Positions 14,364 through 23,927 of a DNA stretch of 64,000 bases are shown here, one piece after another. How positions within the stretch are numbered: the first letter of the stretch is position 1; each line of letters begins with the position of its first letter. This DNA comes from Streptomyces sp. NBC_01788 (GTDB lineage Bacteria > Actinomycetota > Actinomycetes > Streptomycetales > Streptomycetaceae). The position numbers were made by a program, and so were the translations under genes. The DNA lies in NCBI RefSeq assembly GCF_035917575.1, contig NZ_CP109090.1, positions 7,936,001-8,000,000 on the forward strand, read 5' to 3'. The notes below the pieces were generated by a model. The model did no database searches, was not told the origin of the DNA, and worked only from the letters and a program-made list of their open reading frames with translations.

Positions 14364-17267
14364 TCAGCGCAGGCTGAAGGCCGACACACGCAGCCCCTTG
14401 CTCAGCACCAGGTAGACGTCCGCACGGTCTTTCGCGCCCGCCGCCAGCGGCGCCGTCACCGTCCTGTAGGTGTACGCGGACGATGTGCCGTCGAAGCGTG
14501 CCGAGCCGACGATCCTGCCGCCGGGCGAGCCGATGCGCACCTCGAGCGTGCCGGACGCCCCAGCCAGCTCGGCGGTCAACCGCGCAGCGCCGGAGCCCAG
14601 TTGCGTGTCCCCGAACTTCAGCCACGCCCCGTCGGCCGTCGCGGCCACCGCCGTTCCCCTCGACTTCGACTCGTCCACCAGGCTGATTGCGCGGTAGTCG
14701 TCGAAGCTCTCGGCCCGTGTCGCCTTCCCGAGGTCCCGGGGCGGGATGGTCTCGCCCTGGACCTTCAGCGACGTACGCGCCCGGATGTCCGCCGACGACG
14801 CGCCGGCCATCACGTCGTACGTCCCCGACTCCACCACCCACTTCGAGCGCGTGACGTCCCAGTGCGCGAGGTCCGACGGCGCCAGCCTCAGCCGGACCGT
14901 CTTCGTCTCGCCCGGCTTCAGGGACACCCGCGCGTACGCCCTCAACTGCCTCAGCGGCTGCTTGTCACGGGACGTCCGCTGGTGGACGTACAACTGGACC
15001 ACCTCGTCGCCGGCCCGCCGCCCCGTGTTCGTCACCGCCACCTCGTACCCGTCCGATACCCGCTTCAGCCCGCCGTAGCGGAACGCCGTGTACGACAGGC
15101 CGTAGCCGAACGGGTACAGCGGCCGGCCCTTGAAGTACTGGTACGTGCGGTCGGACTTGATGATGTCGTAGTCGAGGATGGAGGGGAGGTCGGACGCGGA
15201 CCGGTACCAGGTCTGGGTGAGGCGGCCCGCCGGGTTCGCGTCGCCGTACAGGAGGTCGGCGAGGGCGTTGCCGGTCTCCTGGCCGGCGTGCGTGGTCCAC
15301 AGCAGGGCCGGGACCTCCTTCTGCAGGGCTCCGAGGGTGGTGGGGTAGCTGTTCTCCACGACCACCACGGTCCGTGGGTTGGCCCGGAGGACCGCCTTGA
15401 CCAGCGCCTCCTGGGAGGGCGCCAGTCCCATGTCCGTGCGGTCGTGCGCCTCGCGACCGTTGATCGCGGGCATCGAGCCGACCACGACCACGGCCGTGTC
15501 CCTGCCCCTGACCGCGGCGACCGCCTCGTCGACGCCGCTGCGGACCACGTCCTTCGCGTAGTGCGCCGCTTGGTCCTTCGGTACGAGGCCGAGCGTGCCG
15601 TCCGCGCCGGCCGGGCCGAGGTAGACCGGGTTCGACCACCAGGACTCGCCGGTCTCGTACCCCGCGTACCGCATCAGGTACGTCCCGTCGGCCTGCCGCT
15701 CCAGCTCGAACTGCTGCTGCACGAACCAGCCGTTGGGCTGTGTCTGGTCGTTGACGAAATCCGACCAGTTGTAGCCGACGTACCTGCCGTTGGCCGCCGA
15801 GCGCAGGGTGACGATGCCCGAACCCCAGTCGAAGACGTCGAACTGCGCACGCACACCGGCGTCCGTGGTCTCCTTCAGGGCCGCGCCCGCCTCGCCCGTG
15901 CCCGCCGTCACGTACTTCCCGTTCGCCGTGTTCTTCAGCGCGATCCGGTCCACACCCTCGCTGCTTGTCACCGGAGTGCCGAGCTTGGCCGCGATGCCGT
16001 CCTTCGGCGTGACCGCGTAGGGGAGGGTGCCGGAGTACCAGTCGGTGTAGAGGGTGTCGGCGAGCGGGCCGACGACGGCGGCACTGGAGGACTTCCTCAG
16101 CGGCAGCGCTCCGTCGTTCTTCAGGAGCACCGCCGCCTCGGTCGCCGCCGTGCGCGCCAGCTTCCGGTGCGCGGGGCTGTCGATGACGGACTCGTCGATC
16201 GATCCGTATCTGCCGCCCCCCGGGTCGAACTCGCCGAGCCGGACGCGGATGCTCAGGATGTGACGGACGGCGGTGTCGATGTCCGAGGACTTCAACAGTC
16301 CGCTGGACAGCGCCGACTTGACAGCCGCCGTGGTCGGTCCGGGATCGGCGTCGTTGTCGGTGAAGCTGTCGATTCCCGCCTTCAGCGCCGCCGCGTCCGC
16401 CTCCGCCTGGGTGCCGTAGTAACCCTGGCTGCCGGTCAGGTTGCCGGGCGCGAAGGCGTCCGTCACGTTCAGCAGGTCCCGCGAGGTCCAGGAGCGCACG
16501 GTGTCGTTCAGGGCCGGGTCCACCGTGTCGGGGCGGCCGTTGACGAGGTTGTAGGAGGACATCACCCCGGTTGCCGCGTCCGCCTCGACCGCGGGCCTGA
16601 AGGCCTGCTCGTCGTACTCCTTCAGCACGCGCGGGCGCAGTTCGGAGGACGTGGTGTCGCGCCGGTACTCGTTGTTGTTGGCGAGGAAGTGCTTGAGCGT
16701 GGGAGCCGTCTTGAGGTGGTCCGGGTCGCCGCCGGTCAGACCGGTGCCGTATGCGGTGGAGATCGAGCCGGTGAGGTAGGGGTCCTCGGAGTAGCCTTCC
16801 TCGTTGCGGCCCCAGCGTGGGTCGCGCAGCAGGTTCACCACGGGCGCCCACAGATTGAGGCCCCAGCCGGCCGGGCGTTCCTGCTGGAAGCCGCGTGCCT
16901 CGTCGCCGACCGCCGAGCCGACCTGCCGGATCAGCTCCGGGTCCCAGGTGGAGGCGAGTCCGACGGCCTGCGGGAACACGGTGGTTTTGCCGAGCCAGGC
17001 CACTCCGTGCAGGGCCTCGGTGCCGGTGCGGAACTCCCGGATGCCGAGGCGGGGGATCGCGGGCTCGTACTGGTGGAGAAGGGAGATCCGCTCGTCGGGC
17101 GTCAGCCGGGAGAGCAGGTCGTCGACGCGCCGGTCGACGGGCAGGCGCGGGTCGCGGAAGGGGTGGACGGGGTCGCCGGCGTGGGCGGGAGCTGTGGCGC
17201 TCAGGCCCGCGATCAGGGCGAGCGCCACGGCGAGGGTGGTTCTGCGTCTTCCTCTGGTGCCTTTCAT
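14364..17267 (-). CDS. Secreted glycoside hydrolase family 3 enzyme
   Basis: The 967-residue protein begins with a signal peptide (RRRTTLAVALALIAGLSATAPAHA, 1-30). The GH3 catalytic domain follows, with KHF at 192-194 and the probable nucleophile Asp 270 in LLNVTDAFAPG. The C-terminal half holds GHAGQETG, the PFGYGLSYTAF loop and a fibronectin-III-like domain. An inserted beta-trefoil-like segment (IALKNTANGKYV...RSAANGRYVGYN, about 425-500) resembles fascin or ricin folds. The last 130 residues look like a CBM6-type module. It is probably an extracellular beta-xylosidase or beta-glucosidase. It is the last gene of the sugar operon, 41 bp after the LacI gene. Confidence 0.88.
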   Translation of the reverse strand: MKGTRGRRRTTLAVALALIAGLSATAPAHAGDPVHPFRDPRLPVDRRVDDLLSRLTPDERISLLHQYEPAIPRLGIREFRTGTEALHGVAWLGKTTVFPQAVGLASTWDPELIRQVGSAVGDEARGFQQERPAGWGLNLWAPVVNLLRDPRWGRNEEGYSEDPYLTGSISTAYGTGLTGGDPDHLKTAPTLKHFLANNNEYRRDTTSSELRPRVLKEYDEQAFRPAVEADAATGVMSSYNLVNGRPDTVDPALNDTVRSWTSRDLLNVTDAFAPGNLTGSQGYYGTQAEADAAALKAGIDSFTDNDADPGPTTAAVKSALSSGLLKSSDIDTAVRHILSIRVRLGEFDPGGGRYGSIDESVIDSPAHRKLARTAATEAAVLLKNDGALPLRKSSSAAVVGPLADTLYTDWYSGTLPYAVTPKDGIAAKLGTPVTSSEGVDRIALKNTANGKYVTAGTGEAGAALKETTDAGVRAQFDVFDWGSGIVTLRSAANGRYVGYNWSDFVNDQTQPNGWFVQQQFELERQADGTYLMRYAGYETGESWWSNPVYLGPAGADGTLGLVPKDQAAHYAKDVVRSGVDEAVAAVRGRDTAVVVVGSMPAINGREAHDRTDMGLAPSQEALVKAVLRANPRTVVVVENSYPTTLGALQKEVPALLWTTHAGQETGNALADLLYGDANPAGRLTQTWYRSASDLPSILDYDIIKSDRTYQYFKGRPLYPFGYGLSYTAFRYGGLKRVSDGYEVAVTNTGRRAGDEVVQLYVHQRTSRDKQPLRQLRAYARVSLKPGETKTVRLRLAPSDLAHWDVTRSKWVVESGTYDVMAGASSADIRARTSLKVQGETIPPRDLGKATRAESFDDYRAISLVDESKSRGTAVAATADGAWLKFGDTQLGSGAARLTAELAGASGTLEVRIGSPGGRIVGSARFDGTSSAYTYRTVTAPLAAGAKDRADVYLVLSKGLRVSAFSLR

Positions 17268-17308
17268 GTCACGGCTCCTTCGGCAAGTGCTCTGCGGTGT
17301 GAGGAACT

Positions 17309-18319
17309 TCAGGGGACGTCGCGCGGCCTCGTGCTCGCGCGGTCCGTCAGCCGGGGCGGCAGCAGCGTCGCCTCGGGTACGGCCGTGCCGTCCAGCTTCT
17401 TCATCAGCAACTCCACGGCAAGCGCGCCCAGTTCGGCGGACGGCAGGGCGACCGATGTGACGGGGACGCGGAGGGACTCGGCGAGCTCGTCGGGGCAGAT
17501 CGCGGTGACGGACAGGTCACCGGGGACGCGCAGTCCGAGCCGCTCGAAGGCGTCGATCAGCGGCTCCAGGACCGCCTCGTTGTGCACGACCACCCCGGTC
17601 AGCGCGGGCTGCCCGCGCAGCATCTGCTCGGCGATGCGGCGGGCGGCCGCGGGCGTGGCCTCGCACGGGTGGACGGAGGACGCGAGCCCGTTGCGGTCGG
17701 CGGCGGCCGTGAACCCCTGCACCACCCGCTCGGCGAACGCCGTCTCCCGCACGTACACCTCGGGCGGCGACCCGACCAGCGCGACGACGCGGTGCCCCAG
17801 CCCCGCCAGCCGCTCCACGCACAGCTCGCCCGCCGCCCTGAAGTCGAGGTCGACGCAGGTGAGTCCGCCGGGCTCCAGGGGGAACCCGATCATCACCGAG
17901 GGCCGGTCGAGCGACCGCAGCAACGGCAGCCGCGGATCGCGCAGTTGTACGTCCATGACGATCAGCGCGTCCACCAGAGCGGTGTCCGCGACCCTGCGCA
18001 GTCCCTCGTCGCCCTCCTCCTGGGTGAGCAGCAGCACGTCGTGGTCGTGCCCGCGGGCGGTGGTCACCACCGACACCGCGAACTGCATGGCCACCGGGAC
18101 ATGGATGCCGGAGCGCAGCGGGACGACCAGCGCCACGACGTTCGACCTGCTGCTGGCCAGTGCCCGGGCACCGGCGTGCGGCCGGTAGCCCAGCTCGCGG
18201 ATGGACGCCTCGACGCGTTGCCGGGTCTCCTCGGAGATGGGGCGCTTGCCGCTGAGGGCGTACGAGACGGTGCTCGGGGACACACCCGCGTGCCGTGCCA
18301 CGTCCGTGATCTTCACCAT
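17309..18319 (-). CDS. LacI-family transcriptional repressor
   Basis: The 336-residue protein starts with a textbook LacI headpiece (VKITDVARHAGVSPSTVSYALSGKRPISEETRQRV, 2-36) with the hinge RALASSRSNVVALVVP. The periplasmic-binding-like core ends in LLPPRLTDRAST. It is encoded as the fifth of six genes in the sugar operon, between GH31 and GH3. Two palindromes of the GAAGCGCTTC type upstream of the first gene are the likely operators. The inducer should be an oligosaccharide released by the flanking hydrolases. Confidence 0.92.
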   Translation of the reverse strand: MVKITDVARHAGVSPSTVSYALSGKRPISEETRQRVEASIRELGYRPHAGARALASSRSNVVALVVPLRSGIHVPVAMQFAVSVVTTARGHDHDVLLLTQEEGDEGLRRVADTALVDALIVMDVQLRDPRLPLLRSLDRPSVMIGFPLEPGGLTCVDLDFRAAGELCVERLAGLGHRVVALVGSPPEVYVRETAFAERVVQGFTAAADRNGLASSVHPCEATPAAARRIAEQMLRGQPALTGVVVHNEAVLEPLIDAFERLGLRVPGDLSVTAICPDELAESLRVPVTSVALPSAELGALAVELLMKKLDGTAVPEATLLPPRLTDRASTRPRDVP

Positions 18320-18350
18320 GGTCAGTCCAGCTCCAGTGGGGGAGGAACCA

Positions 18351-20639
18351 TCAGGCCGCCTTCAGCTCCAGCGACAGGAATCCGGTGCCCGCGGTCGCCC
18401 GCGCGATCCGCTCCCCGCAGGCCAGCGCCCAGGGTGCGGCCGGGTCGCTGCCGGCGGCCCGCAGCGTGTGGCCCTCCCGGACGACGGTGAACATCACGTC
18501 CCCCACCGGCACGGTCACCCGCGCCCCGGGCTCCAGTCCGTACACGCGCAGGGTGACGCCGTCGGCGTACGGATAGTCGGGCCGGTCGTCCACCGCGCCC
18601 ACCGGGATCACCGCACCGGGCCTGACCAGCAGCGGAGCGCTGGAGAACCCGTGCCGCTCGCGCACCCAGCGCGGGCCGGTCACGGTGTGCCCGTCGAGGA
18701 AGTGGGTCCACGTCCCCTCGGGCACGTAGTACGAGACGTCTCCCTCGTCGTCGAAGACCGGAGCGACGAGCAGATCGGGCCCGAGCATGTACTGCCGCTC
18801 CAGATGCGCGCAGCCGGGGTCGTCCGGGAACTCCAGCACCATCGCCCGCATCAGCGGTACCCCCTCCGTGCGTGCGGCGCGGGCGGCCTCGTACAGGTAC
18901 GGCATGAGGCGCATCTTCAGCCGGGTGAACAGCCTGAGGACGTCCACGGCCTCCTCGTCGAACAGCCAGGGCACACGGTACGACGAGGAGCCGTGCAGAC
19001 GGCTGTGCGAGGACAGCAGCCCGAAGGCGATCCACCGTTTGAGCAGCGCCGGGGTCGGGGTGCCCTCGAAGCCCCCGATGTCGTGGCTCCAGAACCCGAA
19101 GCCGGACAGCCCGAGACTGAGCCCGCCGCGCAGCGACTCGGCCATCGACTCGTAGGTGGCCTCGCAGTCGCCGCCCCAGTGCACGGGGAAGCGCTGGCTG
19201 CCGGCGGTCGCCGAGCGCGCGAAGACGACGGCCTCGTCCTCGCCCCGGTGCTTGCGCAGCACCTCGAAGACGGTGCGGTTGTACAGGTACGTGTAGTAGT
19301 TGTGCATCCGCTCCGGGTCCGAGCCGTCCGCGTAGGCCACGTCGACAGGGATCCGCTCGCCGAAGTCGGTCTTGAAGCAGTCGACGCCCTGTGCGAGCAG
19401 CGCCTCCAGCTTGGACGCGTACCAGTCGCGGGCGGCCGGGCTGGTGAAGTCGACGAGCGCCATGCCCGGCTGCCACAGGTCCCACTGCCACACGCTGCCG
19501 TCACGCCTTCTGAGCAGATGGCCCAGGGCCTTTCCCTCGGCGAAAAGGGGCGAGCGCTGCGCGATGTACGGGTTGATCCAGACGCAGATGTGGAGGCCCT
19601 TGGCCTTCAGCCGGGCAAGCAAGCCCTCCGGGTCGGGGAACACCCGCGGATCCCACCGGAAGTCGCACCAGTTGAACTCGCGCATCCAGAAGCAGTCGAA
19701 GTGGAAGACGGACAGAGGCAGTTCGCGTTCCCTCATGCCGTCGATGAAGGAGGTGACGGTGGCCTCGTCGTAAGAGGTGGTGAAGGAGGTGGACAGCCAC
19801 AGGCCGAACGACCAGGCGGGCGGGAGCGCCGGGCGGCCGGTGAGGGCCGTGTACGTGCGCAGGATGTCCTTCGGGGTGGGGCCGTGGATGACGTAGTACG
19901 TCAACTGCTGGCTCTCCACGCTGAACTGGACCCGGGACACCGCCTCCGAGCCGACCTCGAAGGACACCTTGCCCGGATGGTCGACGAAGACGCCGTATCC
20001 CGCGTTCGTCAGGTAGAACGGGGCGTTCTTGTAGGCCTGTTCCGTCGCCGTGCCGCCGTCGGCGTTCCACATGTCGACGATCTGGCCGTTCTTGACGAGC
20101 GGCCCGAAGCGTTCGCCGAGGCCGTACACCGAGGTGCCGATGCCCAGACTCAGCTGCTCCCGCAGATGGTGGGCGCCGGTGGCGTCGTGCATGATGCCCA
20201 TGCCCTTGCGGCCGCTGCTGGTGAGGACACGGCCGTGGGCGAGGAAGTCGACGTGCCAGGGCCCGGTGCGGGCGACGCGCACCGACAGGGTCCCGGAGGT
20301 CAGGGTGGCGTGCTCGTCGTCGTACTCCACCTGCGCCGTGCTGCCTTCGGGGGGACGTCCGCCGGGACCCGGGAGGTCGTCCCGCCGCACCTCGAACCGC
20401 GGCCCTCGGGGCTGCTCGCCCTGGAAATGGGTGATCGTGAGGCCGATGACGTTCGGCATCGGCGCGTGGGCGCTGATCGTCACGACCGGTCCCTTCAGCA
20501 GGTCGCCGCGGTGGCGGATGGGTTGGGTCGGCGCGTGGATCTCCAGGGCTCCCGCGGAGGCGGTCACGTCCAGGACCACGACCGGGTGGGCCGCGGTGAC
20601 GCCTTCGCGCAGCAGCCAGTAGCCGTCGGTGAACTTCAA
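18351..20639 (-). CDS. Glycoside hydrolase family 31, alpha-xylosidase-like (YicI type)
   Basis: The best start is TTG at 20639, because AGGGGG lies 8 bases upstream and no ATG or GTG fits. This gives 762 residues, close to E. coli YicI (772). The GH31 nucleophile is Asp 425 in CFKTDFGERIP and the acid/base is Asp 491 in VHWGGDC. The N-terminal beta-sandwich is intact (YGLGERFGPLVKNGQ, near 172). KTDFGE rather than the maltase WxDMNE motif favours alpha-xylosidase. No signal peptide is present, so it acts on imported oligosaccharides. With a GH3 enzyme and a sugar ABC transporter this suggests use of xyloglucan-type oligosaccharides. Confidence 0.9.
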   Translation of the reverse strand: MKFTDGYWLLREGVTAAHPVVVLDVTASAGALEIHAPTQPIRHRGDLLKGPVVTISAHAPMPNVIGLTITHFQGEQPRGPRFEVRRDDLPGPGGRPPEGSTAQVEYDDEHATLTSGTLSVRVARTGPWHVDFLAHGRVLTSSGRKGMGIMHDATGAHHLREQLSLGIGTSVYGLGERFGPLVKNGQIVDMWNADGGTATEQAYKNAPFYLTNAGYGVFVDHPGKVSFEVGSEAVSRVQFSVESQQLTYYVIHGPTPKDILRTYTALTGRPALPPAWSFGLWLSTSFTTSYDEATVTSFIDGMRERELPLSVFHFDCFWMREFNWCDFRWDPRVFPDPEGLLARLKAKGLHICVWINPYIAQRSPLFAEGKALGHLLRRRDGSVWQWDLWQPGMALVDFTSPAARDWYASKLEALLAQGVDCFKTDFGERIPVDVAYADGSDPERMHNYYTYLYNRTVFEVLRKHRGEDEAVVFARSATAGSQRFPVHWGGDCEATYESMAESLRGGLSLGLSGFGFWSHDIGGFEGTPTPALLKRWIAFGLLSSHSRLHGSSSYRVPWLFDEEAVDVLRLFTRLKMRLMPYLYEAARAARTEGVPLMRAMVLEFPDDPGCAHLERQYMLGPDLLVAPVFDDEGDVSYYVPEGTWTHFLDGHTVTGPRWVRERHGFSSAPLLVRPGAVIPVGAVDDRPDYPYADGVTLRVYGLEPGARVTVPVGDVMFTVVREGHTLRAAGSDPAAPWALACGERIARATAGTGFLSLELKAA

Positions 20640-20650
20640 GCGCGTACCCC

Positions 20651-21478
20651 CTACTTGACGGCACCCACGGCGATGCCGCGGGTGAGAGTCCGCTGGAAGA
20701 CGAGGAAGAAGACGAGGGCGGGCAGGACGCCCAGCAGGGCCGCCGCGTTGGTCATCGTGGCGTCCATCAGGCGTTGGCCCTGGAGGACGCCGAGCGCCAC
20801 CGACACCGTCTGGTTGTCGTTGGAGATCAGCATGACCAGGGGGAGCAGGAACTCGTTCCATGTCCAGATGAAGAAGAAGACGAGCAGCACGCCGATGGTG
20901 GGCCGGCTGACGGGGACCACGATCCGCCACAGCACCTGCCACCTGTTCGCCCCGTCGATCCGGGCGGCCTCGATGATCTCGCGCGGGAACCGGCCCAGCA
21001 CGGAGGAGAGCAGATAGGTGCCGAAGGCTGCCTGGAGCACCGTGAAGACGATGATCACGCTCAGCCGGGTGTCGTAGAGGCCGGCCTGCTTGCTCAAGTA
21101 GTACAGCGGGTAGACCAGCGCCTCCTGCGGCAGCATGTTGGCGAGGACGAAGAAGGCCAGCACCCAGGTGCGGCCCTTGATGCGGCCGATGCCGATGGCG
21201 TACGCGTTGAGGATCGACAGGGCCGCCGCCAGGACCGCGACACAGCCGCTGATCAGCACCGAGTTGACGAGCTTCTGGCCGTAGTCGACGCGCTGCCAGA
21301 AGTCCTTGAGGCCGTCCAGGTACAAGCCCCTCGGCAGGCTCAGCGGTCCGTGCTGGGAGTACTCGGCCGGTGACTTGACCGCGTTGACGGCGACGATCAG
21401 GAACGGCACCACCATGAACAGGGCCGCGATGCAGAGCGCCACGAGAACGGGGTAGCGGCGCAGGGCACTCGTCGTCAT
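20651..21478 (-). CDS. Carbohydrate ABC transporter permease (MalG/CUT1 type)
   Basis: The 275-residue membrane protein has six hydrophobic segments and the CUT1 EAA loop EIIEAARIDGANRWQVLWRIVVPVSRPTIG (about 175-204). The Met start overlaps the stop of the other permease (ATGA, 21475-21478). It forms the membrane channel with that permease. No ATPase gene is present; Streptomyces sugar transporters usually share the ATPase MsiK encoded elsewhere. Confidence 0.92.
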   Translation of the reverse strand: MTTSALRRYPVLVALCIAALFMVVPFLIVAVNAVKSPAEYSQHGPLSLPRGLYLDGLKDFWQRVDYGQKLVNSVLISGCVAVLAAALSILNAYAIGIGRIKGRTWVLAFFVLANMLPQEALVYPLYYLSKQAGLYDTRLSVIIVFTVLQAAFGTYLLSSVLGRFPREIIEAARIDGANRWQVLWRIVVPVSRPTIGVLLVFFFIWTWNEFLLPLVMLISNDNQTVSVALGVLQGQRLMDATMTNAAALLGVLPALVFFLVFQRTLTRGIAVGAVK

Positions 21479-22443
21479 GTGCGGACCCCTTCCTCGGCGT
21501 CCTCGGCACGGGTCTGGAGTTTCAGGCCGATCAGCGAGAGCAGCATGATGATCACGGTCAGCACGGTGGAGATCGCGGCACCGTAACCGACCTGGGTCTT
21601 CTCGAAGAACGTGGTGAAGGAGAAGTACGACGGGACGTCGGTCGCGCCGCCCGGACCGCCCTTGGTGAGCACGTACACCGCGCCGAAGACCTTGAGCGCG
21701 GCGATGCTGCACCAGGTGAGCACGACCGAGATCTCGGGTCTGATCTGCGGCAGCGTGACGTGCCAGAAGCGGCGCCACCAGCCGGCGCCGTCCAGCTCCG
21801 CCGCCTCGTACAACTGAGGTTCGACGCGCTGGAGCCCCGCCATGAAGACGACGAGCGGGAAGCCGATCTGCACCCACACCATCACCCCCATCACGCTGTA
21901 AAGGGCGATGTCCGGGTCACCGAGCCAGTCCTGCTGCCAGGAGCCGAGCCCGACCGCGTTCAGCAGCGCGTTCAGGGTGCCGTTGTCGGGCGCGAGGATC
22001 CAGCTCCAGACGATGCCGGCGACCGCGATGGGGAGCACCTGGGGGAGGTAGAAGCAGGCGCGCAGGACGGTGGCCGTCCGGCTGCCGAAGTGCTCGCCGA
22101 TGTGGTCGAACAGCGCGGCGGCGAGGACCAGTCCGAGCATCGTCGGCACGACGGCCATGGCGACGACCATGAACAGGCTGTGCCGGAACGACGCCCAGAA
22201 CTCCGAGTCGTCCATCAGCTCGCGGTAGTTGGCGAGCCCGGTCCACCGGGGGCTGCCGACCCCCTGCCAGTCGGTGAAGCTCACACCCGTGTTCATCAGG
22301 AACGGCACGACGATGACGGCGAGGAAGGCGAGGGCACCGGGGACGAGGAAGAGCGCGTAGGACTGGTGCGGGCGGGCGCGGCGCGCGCTGCTGTGCCGGT
22401 GCGCGCCGCCGGCCCGCGAGCCCCGTTCGGCGGTGGCCGTCAC
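21475..22443 (-). CDS. Carbohydrate ABC transporter permease (MalF/UgpA type)
   Basis: The GTG at 22443 overlaps the stop of the binding-protein gene (GTGA), which fixes this start and gives 322 residues. An N-terminal charged stretch precedes six membrane segments (YALFLVPGALAFLAVIVVPFLM is the first). The EAA loop reads QLYEAAELDGAGWWRRFWHVTLPQIRPEI (about 225-253). It pairs with the MalG-type permease downstream. Confidence 0.92.
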   Translation of the reverse strand: MTATAERGSRAGGAHRHSSARRARPHQSYALFLVPGALAFLAVIVVPFLMNTGVSFTDWQGVGSPRWTGLANYRELMDDSEFWASFRHSLFMVVAMAVVPTMLGLVLAAALFDHIGEHFGSRTATVLRACFYLPQVLPIAVAGIVWSWILAPDNGTLNALLNAVGLGSWQQDWLGDPDIALYSVMGVMVWVQIGFPLVVFMAGLQRVEPQLYEAAELDGAGWWRRFWHVTLPQIRPEISVVLTWCSIAALKVFGAVYVLTKGGPGGATDVPSYFSFTTFFEKTQVGYGAAISTVLTVIIMLLSLIGLKLQTRAEDAEEGVRT

Positions 22444-23732
22444 TTCTTCGGCACACCCTTGTCGTACGCCTTCTGCAGCGCGTCGAGACAGGCGTCCGGT
22501 GTCGCACTGCCCGTGATCAGCTTCTGTGTCTCGGAGACGAGGACGTCGTAGAAGCCGGGGACGGGCCAGTCGGGGTAGAAGGCCAGGCCGTCGCGGCCGG
22601 AGACGGTGTTGAAGTCGGCGATGAGCGTCTTGGCCCGCGGGTCGGTGATGGCGGAGGGGTCCGCCGCCACGGGCACGCCGCCCTTGTTGCCCAGCAGGTT
22701 CTGGATCTTCTTCGACATGGTGATGTCGATGAAGTCGTACGCGAGTTCCTTGTTCCTGGCGCCCCGGGGGACGACCCAGAGGTTGCCTCCGGAGCCGAGG
22801 GTGAGGTCGGAACCGGGCCACAGGACGGTGCCCCAGTCGAACTTGTTCTCCGCCGTGAAGCGGCCGTACCACCAGCTCCCGCTGAACAGGATCGGGTTCT
22901 TGCCCTGGATGAAGGCCACACCGGCGTCCTCGGCCTTGGTGCCGCTGGACGTCTTGCTGATGTAGCCCTTCTTCACCCAGTCGGCGAAGGTGGTCGCGCC
23001 GTATGTCCAGGCGGCGTCGTGGAAGTCGGTCCTGCCCCGGTAGAGCTCGTAGGAGTCGACCCAGGAGCGGTCGGCCTTCGACAGCGCCAGCTGGTACAGG
23101 TACTGCTGGGCCATGTACTCGGCGCCGGCGTTGGCGAGCGGCGTGACGCCCTTGGCGACGAACGTGTCCATGGCGGAGGTGAGGTCGTCGAAGGTCTTCG
23201 GCTCGGCGACCCCGTACTTCTTGAAGAGGGCCTTGTTGTAGAAGACCATGGTGTATTCGGCGTAGTTGGGTATCCCGTACCACTTGCCGGAGCCCATGAC
23301 CCCGCCCGTGTCGTACTGGCTGGTGGTCTTCACTCCCGCGCTGAGCTTCTTGTCCCAGCCGCGCTTGGTGACCTCGGCGGTCAGATCGGTGAGGAGTCCC
23401 TGCCGGGAGAGCAGGCCCGCGGTGGCGTTGCCCTTGTTGTACTCCATGATGTCGGGCGCGTCGGAGGAGTTGAGGACCATGGGCGCGGTCTTCTGGATCT
23501 GTTCGAAGCCCTTCTCCTCGAACTTCACCTTCACGCCCGGGTGTTCCGCCTCGAACTCCTTGATGGCCTCGTTCCAGGCGGCGCCCATCGCGCTGTCCGG
23601 GCCCTCGTAGTGCCACAGCCGGAGCGTCCTGCCGTCCGAGGAACCGCCGTCCGAGCCACCGCAGGAGACCAGAAGCAGGGATCCGGCGAGGACCACCGCC
23701 GTCGCCACCACACGCCTTCGTGCCGTCAACAT
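22440..23732 (-). CDS. Sugar-binding lipoprotein of ABC transporter
   Basis: I choose ATG 23732, which follows GGAGG by 8 bases, giving 430 residues. The N-terminus RRRVVATAVVLAGSLLLVSCGGSDG carries a lipobox (LVSC), so the mature protein is anchored on the cell surface. The rest is a family-1 solute-binding fold (TLRLWHYEGPDSAMGAAWNEAIKEFEAEHPGVKV...). It is the first gene of the six-gene operon and lies directly behind two LacI operators. The ligand is probably the oligosaccharide handled by the GH31 and GH3 enzymes. Confidence 0.92.
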   Translation of the reverse strand: MLTARRRVVATAVVLAGSLLLVSCGGSDGGSSDGRTLRLWHYEGPDSAMGAAWNEAIKEFEAEHPGVKVKFEEKGFEQIQKTAPMVLNSSDAPDIMEYNKGNATAGLLSRQGLLTDLTAEVTKRGWDKKLSAGVKTTSQYDTGGVMGSGKWYGIPNYAEYTMVFYNKALFKKYGVAEPKTFDDLTSAMDTFVAKGVTPLANAGAEYMAQQYLYQLALSKADRSWVDSYELYRGRTDFHDAAWTYGATTFADWVKKGYISKTSSGTKAEDAGVAFIQGKNPILFSGSWWYGRFTAENKFDWGTVLWPGSDLTLGSGGNLWVVPRGARNKELAYDFIDITMSKKIQNLLGNKGGVPVAADPSAITDPRAKTLIADFNTVSGRDGLAFYPDWPVPGFYDVLVSETQKLITGSATPDACLDALQKAYDKGVPKK

Positions 23733-23783
23733 CGCGTGCCTCCAGGGGAGTCGGATGGAAATCAGGGACGTCACACAGCATTC

Positions 23784-23799
23784 ATCGAATCGCTTCGAT
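23784..23799. promoter_or_regulatory. LacI-type operator, imperfect copy
   Basis: ATCGAATCGCTTCGAT is a near-perfect palindrome upstream of the sugar operon. It shares the CGAA..GC.TTCG pattern with the perfect copy 8 bases on. Confidence 0.7.
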
Positions 23800-23806
23800 G
23801 CGTGAC

Positions 23807-23822
23807 GTCGAAGCGCTTCGAC
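23807..23822. promoter_or_regulatory. LacI-type operator, perfect 16-bp palindrome
   Basis: GTCGAAGCGCTTCGAC is a perfect palindrome 75 bases before the binding-protein start. Its GAAGCGCTTC core is a typical LacI/GalR operator. The LacI regulator encoded in the operon is the expected ligand. Confidence 0.78.
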
Positions 23823-23927
23823 GGTGGAAGGTAGGGGGAGGATGCGGGCGCGTCAATGGGGTGGGCGCCAATCGGCCGATATTCGCGACGGTGACTGACG
23901 GGGTCTACGGGTGAAGGGCCACGCCGG

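Noticed and set aside
14364..17267. Frameshift in the GH3 gene
   Set aside because: The middle region without GH3 likeness is an in-frame beta-trefoil-like insertion; the reading frame is continuous from signal peptide to C-terminus.
18201..21017. 938-codon frame antisense to the GH31 and permease genes
   Set aside because: It is the complement of well-conserved genes, with Val/Arg/Gly-rich sequence and no motif.
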